A stretch of DNA of 6,059 nt from Bacteroidota bacterium (lineage in GTDB: Bacteria; Bacteroidota; Bacteroidia; Chitinophagales; Chitinophagaceae): assembly GCA_023392185.1 (NCBI GenBank), contig JAEVZP010000178.1, positions 1 through 6,059 of the forward strand, given 5' to 3'. A model generated the notes under the pieces. The model saw only the letters and a list, made by a program, of their open reading frames with translations. It ran no database searches and was not told the DNA's origin. Positions within the stretch are counted from its first letter, which is position 1. Each line of letters opens with the position of its first letter. Shown here piece by piece: positions 4,866 to 6,059 of the stretch. A program made the position numbers and the translations under genes.

Positions 4866-6059
4866 TTAATAGATACCGCCGCTGGTAGTAGTTACCGGCT
4901 GGCGACCTGCGACGCGACCGGTATTCATCAGGCCGTCGTATTGCTGCATCAGCAGGTGGCTTTCAATTTGCTGGAGCGTATCCAGGATAACACCTACACC
5001 GATCAGCATTGAGGTACCGCCAAAGAAAGAGGCAAAACCGCTGGTTACGCCAAAGAGCGCTGCGATACCGGGCAGGATACCGGCAATGGCCAGGAAGAGG
5101 GCACCGGGCAGCGTGATGCGATCCATAATGGAAGCGATGTAATCAGCGGTTGGCTCGCCGGGTTTCACGCCGGGGATAAACGAATTGTTGCGCTTCAGAT
5201 TCTCGGCAATCTCCGTGGGGTTGAAGATCAGCGCCGTGTAAAAATAGGTAAATGCAATCACGAGCGCGGCATACATCAGGTTATACCAAAGGGAAGTATA
5301 GTCCGAAAGCGCACGCACGATTCCGGAAGCCGATTCGCTATCGGTGACAAAACCTGCAACCGTGGCCGGGATAAAAAGAATGGCTTGGGCAAAGATGATC
5401 GGCATTACGTTGGCCGAATTGACCTTCAGGGGAATGAAGTCGCGGGCACCCACCACTTCGCGGGCCGCGTTGGAAGAACCAATGATACGGCGGGCATAGT
5501 TGAGTGGGATCTTGCGTACCCCTTGAGTGAGCATGATCAGACCTACGATGACCGCTACGAACAGAATCAGTTCGATCAGGAAGATCAACAGGCCGGAGGC
5601 ACCGTCGCCGCCGCTGCGTACGCCAAACTCCTGGAAGATGGCTTCCGGAAGCCGGGCCAGGATGCCGGCCATGATGATGATTGAGGTTCCGTTTCCAATG
5701 CCTTTATCCGTCATCTTCTCGCCGAGCCACATGACAAACAAGGTACCGGCCGTCAGGGTAACGACGGTTGTGAGCCAGAACATACCGGCGCTAAAGTCCG
5801 GCGACATAGCAGATGCCGTCTCGGGCTGATTGCGCAGATACGCCACATAAGCAGAAGCCTGGAAGAGCGTCACCAACACCGTGAGGTAGCGGGTATACTG
5901 ATTGATTTTCCGGCGACCGCTCTCTTCTTTCTGAAGCTTGGCGAATTGTGGCACCACAATACCCGCAAGCTGCATAAAGATGCTTGCGCTGATATAGGGC
6001 ATGATGCCCAGGGCAAAAATCGACGCCCGCAGGAAAGCCCCTCCGGCAAACATATTGAT
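4866..6059 (-). CDS. secY: Protein translocase subunit SecY (5' partial)
   Basis: This is the central channel of the Sec translocon in the inner membrane, partnered by SecE and SecG, through which unfolded proteins are exported or inserted. The frame is open to the window edge and gives 397 residues. The Met at 6053 is internal: it aligns with the Met in NMFSGGALSRASIFALG of E. coli SecY, so about 60 residues including the first helix are missing. Counting from that Met: FALGIMPYISASI (13-25), ESGRRKINQYTRY (44-56), MWLGEKMTDKGIGNGTSI (108-125), PLKVNSANVMPIIFAQAI (208-225), FTYFYTALIFNPTEIAENL (268-286), FIPGVKPGEPT (292-302) and FFGGTSMLIGVGVILD (343-358). In the C5 loop Lys297 stands where E. 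coli has the important Arg357 (GIRPG). The tail LLMQQYDGLMNTGRVAGR resembles Bacteroidota SecY. It is presumably last in its operon, as terminator hairpins follow within about 30 bases. Confidence 0.97.
   Translation of the reverse strand: MNMFAGGAFLRASIFALGIMPYISASIFMQLAGIVVPQFAKLQKEESGRRKINQYTRYLTVLVTLFQASAYVAYLRNQPETASAMSPDFSAGMFWLTTVVTLTAGTLFVMWLGEKMTDKGIGNGTSIIIMAGILARLPEAIFQEFGVRSGGDGASGLLIFLIELILFVAVIVGLIMLTQGVRKIPLNYARRIIGSSNAAREVVGARDFIPLKVNSANVMPIIFAQAILFIPATVAGFVTDSESASGIVRALSDYTSLWYNLMYAALVIAFTYFYTALIFNPTEIAENLKRNNSFIPGVKPGEPTADYIASIMDRITLPGALFLAIAGILPGIAALFGVTSGFASFFGGTSMLIGVGVILDTLQQIESHLLMQQYDGLMNTGRVAGRQPVTTTSGGIY

Overview
The window looks like a chromosomal segment of a Bacteroidota bacterium. 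The reasons are the SecY C-terminus, map lying next to secY, and A/T-rich leaders without a recognisable Shine-Dalgarno sequence before the aminotransferase and map starts. I cannot place it at family level from the sequence alone.

Plus strand, left: three tightly overlapping genes form an operon that begins before the window. The first (cut at its 5' end) is a MotA/TolQ/ExbB-type stator subunit with a very long helical tail, resembling ZorA of Zorya anti-phage systems. The second is a MotB/OmpA-type partner resembling ZorB, with a membrane-embedded Asp and a C-terminal OmpA-like domain. The third is a lipoprotein with a retropepsin-like aspartic protease domain. The genes overlap by 8 and 4 bases, so they are very probably co-translated. 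None of the known Zorya effectors (ZorC/D/E/F/G) lies downstream in the window. The protease lipoprotein occupies that position, which makes this the most interesting part of the window.

Plus strand, middle: a class I/II PLP-dependent aminotransferase with every expected active-site residue is interrupted by one in-frame TAA at codon 108, where relatives are expected to have Tyr. It is followed by a strong 17-bp stem-loop terminator.

Minus strand, right: secY (5' end beyond the window) and then map (type I methionine aminopeptidase). They are separated by a 219-base gap containing two tandem terminator-like hairpins that also pair with each other. The usual next gene, infA, does not follow map. 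map converges instead on the aminotransferase.

Across everything: the palindrome TTCCGGAA occurs 12 times in 6 kb, about 0.1 being expected by chance. Six of the seven full TTTCCGGAAA copies fall in the three short intergenic gaps, and three of these are clustered in the convergent gap after the terminator. This is a highly iterated palindrome of unknown role.
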